Shown here one piece after another: positions 12,618-24,289 of a DNA stretch of 64,000 bases. Numbering within the stretch: the stretch's first letter is position 1; each line of letters starts with the position of its first letter. Below the pieces are notes generated by a model. That model was not told where the DNA came from. It did not search any database and worked only from the letters and a program-made list of their open reading frames with translations. A program made the position numbers and the translations under genes. The DNA lies in the NCBI GenBank assembly GCA_022578605.1, contig MU394098.1:1-64000 (forward strand). The letters run 5' to 3'. This DNA is from Camillea tinctor (lineage: Eukaryota > Ascomycota > Sordariomycetes > Xylariales > Xylariaceae).

Positions 12618-13403
12618 ACTAAAAAAACTAAAATGCGTTGGTCGATATTGCCGCTGAAGCAGGATCCATTACATATAAGATAGTTTGGTGATGCACTTAA
12701 AAACTTATAATGTCTACCTCGTTCGTATCTGCCAAGAATCGCGAGCCTCAGTCCAGGTTAACGCTCAACAACGACCCAACCGTGGATGGACGCCACACCA
12801 TCATGACAACGTCGGCATACACACTTGATGTCGTGTCTTATTTTCGATATCACTTTAATCCTAGATACCGGGCCTGTACTACCTGTGCTCACCGCTATAG
12901 TCCTATCATGTTGCTTAGTGAGCTGACTGCCATCGCCACTGGTTTATCTCATTTAAACTCGCACTCTCTTGCTAGAATCGGCTATAGGTAGGTGCAACAG
13001 CAGAATCGGCGCACCTATTGGATGAGAGTAGTTGAGCAGGTGACTGGGTTGGTGCACTTTTGGGTGCCATGAGAGTAACACTACGTTTGTTCCTTTGTGT
13101 GCCCAGACAAAGGACATACACGCTCTAGAATTACTCCTCCGGACGAAGTGCTGAGAGCGTTGAAGCTATAAACGGATCTACCGACATCTGAGTGAAGGAA
13201 TCAAGTACCATGTATATTAGGCTCGGTGACTCTCCGGCCTCGTTGCTGAAATTGAAATTTGCTGTTCCCTCGAACGATCGTCTCCGGCTTTCCTCTGGTG
13301 ATGTATTTTGCGTGGATGAAAACGATGTTTCTAGAGCACAATATTCGTTGCGCCAAATATTAGATGTAGCCAGGGCGAAAGAATCATAATCAAACTCAGC
13401 ATG
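12618..13403. other. Intergenic, no gene identified
   Basis: Lies between the convergent ends of the AflR-like gene and the zinc-less transcription factor. Two short plus-strand open frames (12710-12991, 13192-13389) show no known motif. The second (65 codons) has a fairly natural amino-acid mix and could be a relic, but nothing supports a function. Confidence 0.45.
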
Positions 13404-15148
13404 TCAATAAATGTCGATTAATTTCTGTAGAAACATGAGGCATGTGTCGATCGACCACCTTGTGGAAGACGCATCGCCCCAAATGTTTGAGTAGAGGGCC
13501 TGCATATGGACAACCAGTGGCGGTAGGATCGCGGTAACGCTACACAAGAAAATGAGCATTTTGTTCTTAATATCCCTTGCTTCCTCTAAGAAATTGTATA
13601 CTGACCATATAGTGGGGCACATATGAGCTAGGTCGAGGTGTATCAACTCGTCTGCAAGTCGAGTAGATTCGGCAGCAATGAAACAGACTTCTAGCGAAGG
13701 ATCTCGCGGATTCGGTGTCTGGTCTGTGTCTAGGATACGTCCTGATCGTCGGAGAGTTATAATCCCGGTACTAGAAAGTTAAGGACATATTCAGTATGAA
13801 GAAAAAAGACAGGAGTGAATAGGGGTTGGATTTGATATACGTACTTATACACCAGATGCATAACATTTCTATACATCGTACTAATGCTACTGCATCCGTC
13901 ACTATTATCCGATGTATTGGGGTGGCTAGTAATTGCATTTAAGCGTGAACGCCAATGTTGAAGAGAATCAGGGTTTGCCGATGGCAGCGAGAGGACACTT
14001 TCGATATATTGACGGGGATGGGAGAATTCGGCAATAAGTGCCTTGATATTTCGAGCTTCGTCATCGTCTCCCTCCTCTTCCAAATCCGAAGGTGACAGTG
14101 GAAGAACGTCACAATCTAGACTGTTTATATGCACAGGCCGGCTCGTTCCCAACGCAATCATCCTATCCTGAACGAGGCAGGCCCACCAGATTCTTGCTGA
14201 CAGGTTTTTCTTCTTTGCTGCTATGGCAGCCTTCCGATGGAGCCCAGCGCCCTGGGCCAGGCTGATAGCTTGGTGAACCCATAACCACGTATGCTTTTGC
14301 TCCTTCATAGAAGGAAAATAATGACTCATGAGTAGCAAAGCCTGTATATTCACAATGTCATCTGATTCATAGTTGAAATTGTATAGGTACTGATTCCCTT
14401 AGAAAATTAGATTCCGAAGAGATTATTAGGAGGGAAATGTAAGTTATATACTTTGACTTTGTTGTGGAGATTGCTTCGAGCATGCTTGCGAGTAGAGAAC
14501 CTGGAGTGTGGATGGTCTTCAACCGCACGATCTAGACCCTATTAAAAAGGATATCAAATAACTTTTGTGAGGTAACTAACTTACCGAGCTCGCCGTAAAT
14601 ATGACAGCTTGCAAGAGTAATAAACTAGGCCCTCGACTAGAGAGGATGCAGGCTTGGTCGCTTTGGTGATACTGCTGGAGAAAAGCTAGTTTATCGACGA
14701 TGGGGGAAAAGGGATGAAAAATGTGGAAGTAACTAGAGACAAATTGATCTACAAGATCCCTCGGTGGGAGGTCTAAAGCTCCTTTTTCTTTAAGGAATCG
14801 GATATCCTCCTGAGGAAGAGCTGTGCTGCCTCGGAAAAGGGGGATGGTATCACACTGCGTAGGTATTGTCAATAGCACAGCGTCACTTGTGTCCTTTGCG
14901 CACAGCAGTGGCAAATTGGAAAAAGAAAATACTCGAAAGACAGGATAGTAAGGAAACATGTGCACAATCGTACTTTCTAGGACAGAGCAAATTGAGGCAG
15001 TCTTTTCTAGATCGTTATCTGTCAAACCATTTCCAACAAGTGAGTAGTTCAAAAAAGATAGACCACTGGCTCTGGCCAAGTAGAAGAAGCTGTTATAAAA
15101 TGCGATAAATACGTCCCTTTGTGCCTTGCTTCCATCCCCTACGGCGTT
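13404..15148 (-). CDS. Fungal transcription factor domain protein lacking its zinc cluster
   Basis: Four exons on the minus strand: from at most 15148 (open frame; first stop upstream at 15149-15151) to 14585, 14538-14452, 14389-13845 and 13770-13404. Introns are 46, 62 and 74 bp, and all phases agree. The product shows the middle homology domain of Zn2Cys6 regulators (PF04082 type): ASGLSFLNYSL near the start, then a dimer/ligand region with QALLLMSHYF, WLWVHQAISLAQGAGLHR, IWWACLVQDRMIALGTSRP and DCDVLPLS. No CxxC zinc-cluster motif or good ATG is seen upstream; an MFS relic on the opposite strand begins 55 bp away. So the gene is either truncated at its 5' end or a degraded copy. Whether it is expressed is unknown. 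Confidence 0.7.
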
Positions 15149-15203
15149 CTAGCACCCTCACGCGAACTTTGGACTTAGCTGCAGGAAAAAAAGAAAAAGA
15201 AAA

Positions 15204-15446
15204 CATGGTCAGTACAGAACTAAGGATGACTTTACCGCAGCTACAAGGGATAAGATTGAGAATGTTCCTGGAGAAGAGGAATTGTACTCGGCAAAACATA
15301 TCAAACAGGGGAATGCAGACTTATACCTTCAGGTCCTGAGAAGATATCCGGACGATGAATCCATCGACAAAGAGGCCGAGAAAAAGCACAGGCGCCGGAT
15401 CGATCGACGTATACTCCCATTACTTGGGATTTGTTACTTCTTCTAA
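15204..15446 (+). pseudogene. N-terminal relic of an MFS permease (allantoate-permease type)
   Basis: One frame from 15204 to the stop at 15444-15446 reads as the cytosolic N-terminus and the start of the first membrane helix of a Dal5/allantoate-permease-like major facilitator. It has an acidic Lys/Glu-rich stretch, then EKKHRRRIDRRILPLLGICYFF, matching the family pattern of a conserved R-x-I-D-x-R-x-L-P-L-L before TM1. The reading frame lacks an ATG at its start (ATG 15205 is one base out of frame) and stops immediately in TM1. I could not trace the remaining membrane helices downstream. It is therefore a broken fragment of a transporter gene that probably once belonged to this locus. Confidence 0.65.
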
Positions 15447-15990
15447 CCTAGGGCTTACGAATGAGGTTTCCGTATCGATATGATCTAATGTGAAATAGAA
15501 GCCCTTTTAACTATTTCTTGCCTTCATTATGCACTATATGTCTAGAATCCGTAGGAAATAAGTACATCGAAGGCCCCTTCACTGAACTCTATTCTCGCAG
15601 CACTCTCCGTGCCATTTTCTAGGTGAAGATACCTTGCTAGGTACATGATTGTGACAGGAGGAGTAACCACCAACAGGGCTGTGAAGGTTCCATCCTCCCA
15701 TCAAAGCTCACCGCCACTAGAAATAACGGCGATAAGGCAGTGTTGATCATCTACGGGCTATGAATGCAACTCATGCAACGATGTTAGCCAATAGAAGATA
15801 CAGGGTGGCCATAAATAATATGATTTGTTGCCTAGTCGAATCACACGGCGTATGCGACCATGTTGGCAGCCAGCGCACAATATATATCAACCTACTCCTC
15901 TCGATCCCAATGTAGGTTTTCATTGCCCAGACGCAAGCGCTCCTCGAATCCTCTTCTGAGTCCTGGATAAGGCCTTGGGATAGATTCAAT
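15447..15990. other. Degenerate DNA upstream of the NACHT gene
   Basis: About 540 bp with no intact frame. It may hold further decayed pieces of the MFS gene and the promoter of the NACHT gene, but I could not align any convincing transporter motif here. Confidence 0.4.
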
Positions 15991-18665
15991 ATGGAAGCGC
16001 TAACAGCGATCGGACTTGTTGGCAATATAGTTCAATTACTTGATTTTGTTTTCAAAATTCTAGCTATATCGAACGAGCTTCATAGATCAGGCAGCGATGG
16101 TATTCGCTCAAACCAGAACCTCGAAATTATCTCAGCGGAGATGAAACGCCTGAGTTCAAGCCTCATAAATGCTAGGACCATAACGCCAATACCAGACAAT
16201 GAAAAGGGGTTGGTGAACCTAGCAGTAGAAACAGAGAGATGTGCCAGCGAGTTGCTGTCTCTTCTAGGGAAGCTGAAAAGTCGGGATTCAACAAAAAGAC
16301 TGCAAAATTTGAGGGCAGCCTTCAGAAACCTGAGGAAATATAGCGAGAAGGCCCAACTGAAGAAGGACCTTGACAACTGCGGTAAGCAAATCGATATTGA
16401 ACTCAGTAACTTGACTAGGTACTTTCCCCCCTTTAATATTCTCTTGGGACTAAAGACATGTCGCTAATTGTAGGTGTAGTTCTGAAATCCTCCAAAAGCT
16501 TGAGGGAGTGGCTCTGCAATGGCAATGGTGTTTTTCATTTGTCTGGTAAACCAGGGGCCGGAAAATCGACACTCATGAAATTCCTGTGCCAAAACGAAAA
16601 GACTACAAGATACCTCGAAACATGGGCAGAGGTAAAGAAATTGATATTTGCGAAGGCCTTCTTCTGGAGGCAAGGTAGTGATTACCAGAAGAGTTGGAAT
16701 GGATTGCTTCGCTGTATTCTTTATCAAGTCCTTGCGACGGCACCCGACTTGATACCGGATCTATACCCCGAGCATTGGGCCCAAAGCGTGAGAATCGTTG
16801 ATTCTAGCCTCAGGGATATTGACCCCACAGAAACCTTCGAGACATTGGTTCGAAGTGATTTGACCTATAAAGAACGTAAATTTGTGTTTTTTATTGATGC
16901 ACTCGACGAGTATGACGGGTCCCTTGTCGAAATGGTCAATCGGCTTTTGGCGTGGACGAAAATGCGCCCCACAAACCTCAAGATATGCGTATCAAGCCGT
17001 GAGTGGAACGAGTTCACTTTTCATCTCACCAAATATCCCAGACTTCGTTTACACGAATGCACTCAAGAGGATATCACTAGAGTTGTATCGGATAAGTTAG
17101 AAGAGATACAACGCCAATATCGTCCTTTTGAACAAGATGAAGATATATCTCATCTTTCTCGGAAAATAGTCCGTAAAGCTGAGGGCGTTTTTATTTGGGT
17201 GAAGCTGGTACTCAACGCTGTTGAGGATGGCGCCTTGAATGGCGACAATATTTCCGACTTGGAAAAGAAAGCTGATGCATTCCCAAGAGAACTGGACAGT
17301 TTATATCAATATCTGTTCGACTCCATTAGAGAAGATGATCGACAGAAGGCCTTCGAAGCTATTAGAATGACTCATTACTTTTCCCCTTACATGGGATTGC
17401 CCTTAATTCGGTATTGGTTTCTTAATAATGCCATAGCCGATTCCGATTTTGCTATAAAGACGCCAGTCCATCACGGACCAGAAAACATGCAAGAACTTCA
17501 CCAAAGAACACGACGGCAAATATATGGTCGTTGTAAAGGTTTCCTCGAAGTAGGCCCGCCAGCAAAAGACACCTCCCCAGATGACTTCGAGGTCAAATAT
17601 ATGCACAGTACTGTGCACGAGTTCTTATCGAAACCCCACATAAAGCAGAGCATAGATAATTATACTGGGGATGTCGACATTCCTAAGCGTATATGCCAGA
17701 CTTTCCTAGCATCTGTTAAATTATACAAGGCAGAATATTTTGACTCATCCCCTACATCAAACCTTGGGAGCCCATTCAATAGGGAGTTGTTATTCATCAC
17801 CGCATGTGCAGACAAACAGCAGCGACATTCGTCAAAATGGGCTCCCCGTGACTGGTTTCTAGACTTCTGGAGCCAACTGGAGGTAGCAGTCTGTGAAAAA
17901 TTAGGATATCAGAAATTAGTCAATTATACAACAGCTCTGAGATTTTCCAACAGATCTTATATAGTTGGGAGCTATAATGTCTTCTCGGGTCAGCTTATAC
18001 AGTTGTCTGCCATTGCATGTGGACTTTCGTTGTATGAGTTCATTGAAAAAAAGGATATCACAACCTTATTATTGGATTCAACTTCTGGTCCCCTCAAAGA
18101 AGGGTTACCCGATCTTGCAATACTTCTTTTTGGCACAAATTATTCCGGACTTTCGATTATCAAAAAATGGGACCGATTATATAAAATGACAGAAATCCTT
18201 TTTTCCTACGGGATTTCTCCAAATTACAGGTCTCATCACTGGGAGATAACTTTGTTCGAAGGTTTATTTATGACATTGCTAGGCGGTGAAAGAGCTCCCA
18301 GAACAGGCTCTCGTGGCGACTATTTAAACACAACGGAACTTTCTACTGACGCTTATCGTCTCCTGCACCTATTCATTCATCACGGCGCGACATCTAAATT
18401 CCACCTGTTGTTCCATCCAATGTCTAATCCCTCTTATATGCAGGTCCAATACTCTCTCATCCCTAATAGTGAGGTTTGGTCACAAATCAAGGTGAGTACG
18501 ACAAATCACACAGTGGAATTAGCACGTCAGAGGAATTGGGTTATTACCATACAGGATCTCTTCAAGGTCTGGTTCCCAACCAACCATGACAATTTGATTC
18601 AGCTTTGGGAGGAAAACAACGAACCATGTGAATCTGTCATACGTGGACACTGCCAAGAAATATGA
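15991..18665 (+). CDS. NLR-like protein: Helo-like N-terminal domain plus NACHT NTPase
   Basis: Two exons. Exon 1 is 15991-16381 and exon 2 is 16474-18665, with a 92-bp intron starting GTAAGC, giving about 860 aa. A donor at 16405 would also keep phase and add eight residues. Residues 1-130 (MEALTAIGLVGNIVQLLDF) match the fungal Helo-like N-terminal domain, a helical module found at the front of STAND receptors. The NACHT core follows: Walker A GKPGAGKS at 155-162 and Walker B VFFIDALDEYDG at 268-279, with a CVSSR sensor motif further on. The C-terminal part resembles the helical region that follows NACHT in many fungal proteins; I see no ankyrin, WD40 or TPR repeats. Such proteins are linked to non-self recognition and programmed cell death. 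The segment between the N-terminal domain and the P-loop is shorter than usual. Confidence 0.85.
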
Positions 18666-20687
18666 TACCCTGTTTTGCTATATTGGTTATGCTTATGAAT
18701 GTATGGATAAACCAACGTGCATAAGGAATAGATGCCTCAGGCTAGAATGTATGTGTATAAATAGGAGCATGATTCTCGACATGGGATCCAGGAGAACTTA
18801 GAACCTTAAGACTCCTTGAGACCATAAGAGAATTATTAGTTGAATATGACTCTATTGTTCCAAGCTATTACCCCTTGTCACAGAATCAATTGACGTTAAT
18901 CAACACTGGAACGAGAACCTAGCTATGGCAGACCCGAGAAACTCCGAGGAATATCGGGCACCAATAGGGCCTAGCACCATCCCGGTTCCTTCAGGACAAA
19001 TTTGATTCGCATGGGTCGATAGCGAGAGGATACAATGAAGTTTACTGATTCAGTAGAGAGCCTCGAAGTTGGGCATAACCCCAGATATACAAATACCAAT
19101 GGATCCAGGAATTATGGGAAATAATTAGGATATTCTATACATAAAACGGGTCAACTTCATAGATAAAACAAGAGGGCATAGGGTTATTTTTCTCAGTTCC
19201 TAAGTCTTTCATGTTACATTGTGTTTAGATCAATACATTCCCTATCAATCAATCTATTCACCGTCCTGACTAAATAGTAGTAATCAACATAGTGTCAATT
19301 ATATTACAAGATAGGAACTAGAAATCCGAGCAAAATAACAACGTAAGACAGAGGCTGACTACGAAAAAAGAAGAAAAATAAAGGGGAGAGAAATAGGGGG
19401 AGGGAAAAGAGATGAAAAAGGGGTAGATTTACGAAAGTATGGCTACATCAGTCGTAATTGTATCGTCCAAGCCACATTATAGCCTTCTTTCACACATACT
19501 ACATTCTACTCGCCTTTTCTCCCTTCCCCTCTACTTCCAGGCAGGTTCCACATCCATCATCTATCCCCCCCTATTCCCATGCCTCAGTCTTTCAAGCCAA
19601 AAAAAAAAAAAAAAAAGGCCTGTCAAGTCAAGTCCAGAAAAATCATTCACTTAATCCTAATATATTGATCGATTGCCCTATAATAAAAGGGGTTTTGGGA
19701 TGAGGGGGTTGTATGATGAAGGTGGGCAACATCTATCTATCAGATCAAATCCACCACCGCTTTCCCTCCTTTCCCTTCTTTTCTCTTCCCCTTTTACTTT
19801 TTTCTTTTTTCCCACTTTCTTTTTCTTTTTTTTTCTTTTTACTTAACACCCTCCCCACCCCCACATTTCGTTCCACCGAACTAACTCTGACTCTGACTCG
19901 GGTTTCCCACCCCCATCCTCCTCTCCCTCTCCTCCCTTATAGTCCCTTATGCCTATTCTCAAACCCCTTTTCTCTTTCTCCTCTTCCCTCCCTTCCTTCT
20001 TTCCTTCCGTCCCTATATAGATCGACCGTCGCTCGCCTCCCTTCCTTCGCCAGCCCAGCCAGCCAGCCGCCACTATATGCAAATTCGTCGTGCCAGGTAT
20101 TCATTACTTAATGGGGGATAAAGAGGAATAAGAAAAATAAAGTAGAGTCCAAGTCAATGAGGAAGAAAGAGGGGAGGAGGGAAGAAAAACCAAGGGGGAG
20201 AACTTCCACCGAATTTCATAAAAAATGGCATAGGCCGTATCATCTGTTTTTCTTGTTTTGCTTTATATTTTTCTTCCCTAGGTCAATGCGTAGGGGAAAA
20301 AAAAGAAGCATGGTATCCTCAATCGTTTCATTGGTTTTGCCCCAAAAAAGAATAAACAACATAAACGCCCCCTCCCTCTTCACTGCATCGCACTTGTCCT
20401 AGAATGCCGTTTTCGTTCCTGACCAAATAAAAAAAAGGAAAAAAAATGTGTGCCCCTCGAATCCGTATCTCTAAGTTAAACAAAGTCTCTCTCATCGAGC
20501 AGGGGTATAAAAAAGAATTCAAACCTATAAAGAGCTATCCGTTGCAATGCCAAGGTATACGGAGCCAAAGGAAATACGAATGATGGGCGAAGTGCCCCTA
20601 TGTGATCGTAGAGGTGTAAACGTTAACACAACAATATAGCAGAGGGCCACAAAGTATTATGACTAGGCGGATAAAGCAGCGTGTTTA
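18666..20687. other. Intergenic, low-complexity pyrimidine-rich DNA
   Basis: About 2 kb between the convergent ends of the NACHT and spt7 genes. 19740-20060 is strongly C/T-rich on the plus strand with T and CT runs, and 19602-19617 is an A run. The open frames here (for example 19713-20111) are compositional artefacts. It probably includes the spt7 3' UTR. Confidence 0.55.
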
Positions 20688-23600
20688 TTAACGCTCCATA
20701 CTTTCAGGACTCCTCATCCCAATATCATCCTTGTCCGTTTGGCTGTTGTTCCCCTGGCTCTGCATGCTTTCCATACGTTCCATAGGGGGAGGTACCACCG
20801 GTAACGAACCCGGGTTAGCAGGACCAGCTCCGTTAGGCGCAGATATACTCTTTTTCTTTGCGGCGCCGGCCTTGTCGGCGTTGGTCTCGCCATTCTTCTT
20901 AGCCTCGGCTGCCTGCGCCTCTAGCTTCTTTTTCTTCTTGTTGATGGCATTCTGTTCTTTAGGCGGGCGCTTCTGTGGCGACACGATCTTGCCTGTCGCA
21001 CCGAGACGGGGCTGGGGTCGCCGCTGTTTAACAGGCAGGTCTTTATCTTCCACCAACGGTGAATCGCCATTAGCGTGCAGCTTCGCGAGGAAGAAATTCT
21101 TGACGAGACCAATTTGTCCCTGAATGTTATCTTTCGTGACCGGCTCGGGAGATGGGAGGTCTTCAAACAGAACGATGTCTGTCGCGCCTTGAGTCGGATT
21201 CTGCACTTGGTATTGATTGCGTACCCTGGACTGCAGCAGATGAAGCGGGACAGATAACATGCCACCCATCTCTCCAGCAAGGCCGAGCTCTCTAAACCCG
21301 AAGAAGTCTTCACCAAGCTCCTCCGCAAAATCACCGCCGATGAACTGCTCACTGCCATCGTTAAATGCAGCCGCCCCATCCTGTCCCGAATCAGTAACTG
21401 CCGGCCGCAGAAGATCGCTGAGATGCGCCTTCATACGTTCGTGGATGCCGCTTAACTTGTTGCCAAGCCTATCCACTTCATCCTTAGCGTAGCTCTCTAA
21501 CGATTCAATAGAATACCCGGATTCCGCAAGCGTGTGGAGAAGGGCTTCTTCATCGTTGTAGCGAGGTTGAGCGGTTGCGCCTCGTTGTATATAAGGGGCA
21601 GTAGCATCTTTCATCTCAATTTCCGTATAGGAATTGAACGTCTGGACAACCTTGCCAAAATAGTCAGCCGCAATATCTGTTATTGCGTCCATGGCAGACG
21701 GCTGGAATTCCTCAAAACCAGCATGGTAGAAAATCTTCGCAACAGATCGTTGTAGGGCTGCCCGGCAGAGGTTCGGTGCCATGACGAGGTTGTCGCCACA
21801 GGTAACGTGAGGCTCGATGTCAGCTTCCCTGAAAGGTTCAGGGTTATACTTGGGAAATTGGTTCGCATAGACCTATGAAGACGTTAGTTCAACAAAGTAC
21901 AGAGGTTTCGTCCATGGCCTGTTGGACAATACCTGTGTTTGAAGCTGCATCTGCTTGATAACCCCTATCTTTGAGCACACCTTCCTGGTTTCCTGCATTT
22001 GTCGGAGATTGGCATCAAATCGCAGCGAGAGCTGGCTCGGGGGAGCAGTGAAGTACCCCGGAGGCAGTGTACGGAGAAATTCCTCGTGTTGGTTAATAAC
22101 TTGCCCCTCACTATCTTCAATCCACTGTAGCTTAGGGGGTATGTCGGGGATTATTATCTGAGGCTCGTAGTAGTCAGGGAGGGCTTTCTCTTCATCCTGT
22201 TCCATGCCCTCGGCCAAGGTCTCGGTAGCTTTAGAGTCCTTGACAGCAGCGATGGCCGACGTGTCGATCTGGGAGTGACCTGTGACGCCCAATGCCTCCG
22301 CCTGCTGCTGGCCGCGGAGAAAACGACGCATGCCAGCTTTAGTCCGGATCAAGGCGGGCTCCTCGGGGTTGAGCTTGCGACCGTTGAAGAGCTGGAACCG
22401 CTGCTTGGCAACCAGGGCGCGGTCTTTCTTGGTGACCTGCTTCCAGATCTTATACTCCTCATCCTCATAAGCTTGCTGGGCGGCTTCATCGAGGGCTTGA
22501 CCCAATGCCATGCCATTCAGGGAAGGACCATCTATGTCCATAGCATCAGCATTGCTGGAATGCCCATTAAGAGCACTAGGGGTCATGGATCCAGCAACGG
22601 GAGGTGTGCCGAAGCCATTGCTTCCGTCCAGCTCGGAACCTTCACGCTGAGTCTTGGCCAGGAGCCCATTAAGCTGTATCACAGGCTTCTGGTCGCCGTT
22701 GGGGGTTCCCTCTTTCTGGTCTGTATGCGCCTTCCTCGACTTAGCACCCTTCACTCCACCGGCGGTACGGCCGCGAGACGACATTATCGGCTCGTCGTCC
22801 GAATCATCACCGTTATCATCGTCGCCGCCATTCTGCTTCCGCCTTTCTTCGGCTTCGACTTCAGCGCGGGGTCGGATAATGAGGTCGGGAATCAAGGGGA
22901 TCAACTTTTCGGCTTCTTTGCGCATTCCATTGGCCATTCTCCGCAGAGGGTGGTTCATGTCCTGGTTATATCGCAGGCAGTTGTCCCAGATCAGATTAAG
23001 ATCGGTGACAAAGTCCGACTTAGATTTATAGGTCAATGACTTGAGCTTCTTGGTCATGGTGCCGAGGTCCATTGGTTGTTTGATGACTTGGATGGGGGAG
23101 GTTAGCCGACGCGACACCGCAGCGCTCTTGTGCATTACTCACAGTTATAGTAGTCAGGGGCGTCTCTCTTATTAACCCTCTGGAGGAAGGGGGTAGAATA
23201 CTCGGTATGCGCCTTGAGCTCAGTCAAGACCTTCTCCAAGGCCTCGTATAGTTCTTCCTGGTTCACATTCTCCTCACTGGCCCACTTGCTCCGGTTCTTC
23301 CTAACTTCGTTCATGAGCGAGCGCAACTCGGCATCCGACGCGCGCACCATATCACGCTTCATATCTATGCGCGCGATAAGATGCTTGAGGGTCAAGCTAG
23401 ACGCGCCAAGATTCGCGCTGCTGAGCGAACCATGGTTCTCACCCGACGCACTCCCGGCGGAATTGTTGGCGTTGTTCTTGTCCATTTCCGCTTGGAGCTG
23501 CTTCTCGGACTCCTCGAGCTGCTGCTGCTCAAGCATAGCAACATGGTCATTCTCGAGGGTGTATATGATGGTGTGGAAACTGCGCTTGGCAGCGAGCTCG

Positions 23601-24289
23601 GTGTCCTTACGGGCCTCCTCCAGCTGCTTGCGCGCGTCTTCGGAGTTATGGGCCTGCGCCTGAGACGCCTGGGAGGTCTGGGAGGTCTGGGAGGTCTGAG
23701 AGGTCTGAGAGGTCTGCGATGCATCTTGATGTATCTTGTCGAGCGACTTGCCGGGCGACGTGACCGAAGGCACGGGGGAACTGCCGGACTTGGAGGGGGA
23801 TAGGAGACCCTTGGACGCGGCAGCGGTCTTGGATTTCAGGGGGGATACGGCGACGGCGACACGGGGGGATTGGCGGTCGTCGTCGTCGTCATCTTCATCT
23901 TCGTCATCATCGCCATAATCGTCCTCATCGATGATCCTCTTAGCCCGCTTGGCTGGACGCTCCTCGATAGGGGCATGGTCGGTAGTAGGGGGGAGGTGGA
24001 GATGGAGGTCGAGAGGACGCTTCCACGAGTTGATCGCGTCGAAATTGTAGGAACCATCCTCGGAAAACAGATGCGCAATGCGTGCCTCACTCCGGCGATA
24101 CAATTCGGCGAAGTGGGATCGCTGGCGGTCATCGTCGACATCTGGTGCCTCAGGCATCAAGGCGACGGGATTATCAACGGAATCTTGATGGGGGGCGGGG
24201 GCATCATCAGAAAAATGAAAGGACCTGTTCCCATTGACGTGATGTTGCTGCAAAGGAGGCCAGGGATGCTGGCCGTTCATGATGGACAT
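20688..24289 (-). CDS. spt7: SAGA complex subunit Spt7 (bromodomain and histone fold)
   Basis: Three exons, 24289-23143, 23086-21933 and 21872-20688, give 1161 aa; the 56- and 60-bp introns fit phase exactly. The N-terminal region contains an acidic run and Ser/Gln-rich linkers. The bromodomain (about residues 345-445) crosses intron 1, with DYYN before it and [10 protein letters not shown] plus [16 protein letters not shown] after it. Exon 3 carries the histone fold (about 795-880: [21 protein letters not shown], then a long helix) that pairs with Taf10 in yeast. The C-terminus is Lys/Ala/Pro-rich. Spt7 scaffolds SAGA, the nuclear co-activator with Gcn5 acetyltransferase. The order bromodomain then histone fold, and the length, match Spt7 rather than other bromodomain proteins. 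Confidence 0.93.

Noticed and set aside
13192..13389. 65-codon frame downstream of the AflR-like gene
   Set aside because: Plausible residue mix but no motif, no neighbouring exons and no homology I can recall; not enough to call a gene.
19713..20111. 132-codon Pro/Ser/Leu/Phe frame
   Set aside because: Encoded by a pyrimidine tract; low complexity only.
22275..23039. 254-codon plus-strand frame inside spt7
   Set aside because: It lies fully antisense to the bromodomain/linker exon and has no motif; it is a shadow of the spt7 codon pattern.
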